A stretch of DNA of 6,346 nt, taken from positions 1-6,346 of the forward strand of contig CAZKTS010000269.1 of NCBI GenBank assembly GCA_964555735.1, read 5' to 3'. How positions within the stretch are numbered: the stretch's first letter is position 1; each line of letters starts with the position of its first letter. Positions 5,994-6,346 of this stretch are shown one piece after another. A model generated the notes under the pieces. The model ran no database searches. It had not been told where the DNA came from and worked only from the letters and a program-made list of their open reading frames with translations. The translations under genes were made by a program, and so were the position numbers. The DNA is from CAZKTS01 sp964555735. GTDB taxonomy: Bacteria; Actinomycetota; Acidimicrobiia; IMCC26256; PALSA-555.

Positions 5994-6346
5994 CCACCCC
6001 CCGTCGCGACCTCGACCTCGTCGGGCTCGAGCGCGCGGTCCAGGCCGCGCTCGAGTCGGGCGACGAACGGGAGCTGCACGTGCTCGGGTACGGCGAGATG
6101 ACGTGCGTGGTGGCGTGGCCCGCGGCCTCGGGCCCGTGGGCGTGCAAGCGGCTGCCGGTCTTCGACCGAGCCGAGCGCCTCGAGGAGTATCGACTCGTCT
6201 TCGACGACTACCTCACGACGCTCGGCGAGGAGGGCGTGCTCGTGCACCCCACGACGCTGGAGCACGTTCCGGCCGCCGACGGCAACATCGCCGGCTACTG
6301 CGTGCAGCGGAAGGTGGACGCGGCGGCGCACGCGCCGGCTCTCCTA
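5990..6346 (+). CDS. Partial gene, N-terminus of a possible kinase-like protein
   Basis: An open frame of 119 codons runs from a GTG that overlaps the class III enzyme stop (GTGA) to the window end without a stop, so the gene is truncated by the window. I do not firmly recognise the family. The visible part has features of a protein-kinase-like or aminoglycoside-phosphotransferase-like N-lobe: a glycine-containing turn and strand (VLGYGEMTCVVAW, 31-43), then WACKRLPVF (50-58) with K53 as a candidate ATP-binding lysine, an acidic helix (AERLEEYRLVFDDYL, 61-75) that could supply the partner glutamate, and GYCVQRKVD (102-110) resembling a hinge strand. The catalytic loop would lie beyond the window. 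There is no Shine-Dalgarno, so expression probably depends on translational coupling, and the product likely works with the class III enzyme. Codon use matches its neighbours. Confidence 0.75.
   Translation, partial: MTTPRRDLDLVGLERAVQAALESGDERELHVLGYGEMTCVVAWPAASGPWACKRLPVFDRAERLEEYRLVFDDYLTTLGEEGVLVHPTTLEHVPAADGNIAGYCVQRKVDAAAHAPALL

Noticed and set aside
5990..6346. Calling the partial gene a named aminoglycoside phosphotransferase
   Set aside because: Only an N-lobe-like segment is visible; the catalytic loop lies outside the window, so a named enzyme would be overreach.

Overview
The window looks like a stretch of chromosome from a high-GC actinobacterium (Actinomycetota). Most third codon positions are G or C. 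The genes are tightly packed, with ATGA and GTGA stop/start overlaps and two GTG-started genes. The cytochrome P450 resembles the mycobacterial CYP142 steroid hydroxylases. Actinobacterial TAnnnT -10 boxes sit so close to three start codons that leaderless transcripts are expected. The class Acidimicrobiia is possible, but I cannot prove it from this sequence. I see no mobile element, CRISPR array, tRNA or rRNA.

Left part (1-2742, + strand): a complete CYP142-like P450; then, after 50 bp with a good promoter, a GTG-started TetR-family repressor; then a TauD/TfdA-type Fe(II)/2-oxoglutarate dioxygenase whose ATG overlaps the TetR stop. The last two form an operon. The P450 may belong to the same regulatory unit. 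The theme is oxidative attack on a hydrophobic or organosulfur-type substrate, but the substrate is not identifiable here.

Middle (2743-4747): a 41-bp nested palindrome separates the dioxygenase from a convergent minus-strand pair. That pair, in transcription order, is a YbdL/kynurenine-type class I aminotransferase and, 10 bp later, a YafV/Nit2-type carbon-nitrogen hydrolase with an intact Glu-Lys-Cys triad. It matches the known glutamine transaminase plus omega-amidase tandem: the transaminase makes 2-oxoglutaramate (or a related 2-oxo-acid amide) and the amidase hydrolyses it, pulling transamination forward. Methionine salvage is one established setting.

Right part (4748-6346): only 28 bp separate the class I aminotransferase start from a divergent class III PLP enzyme. 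Those 28 bp hold two back-to-back -10 boxes that share the same TA dinucleotide and lie exactly 9 nt from each start codon, so they look like a symmetric bidirectional promoter. The class III enzyme has several non-standard motif residues. It is translationally coupled to a GTG-started gene that runs off the window end and whose visible N-terminus resembles a kinase-like N-lobe. That pair is the least familiar part of the window.
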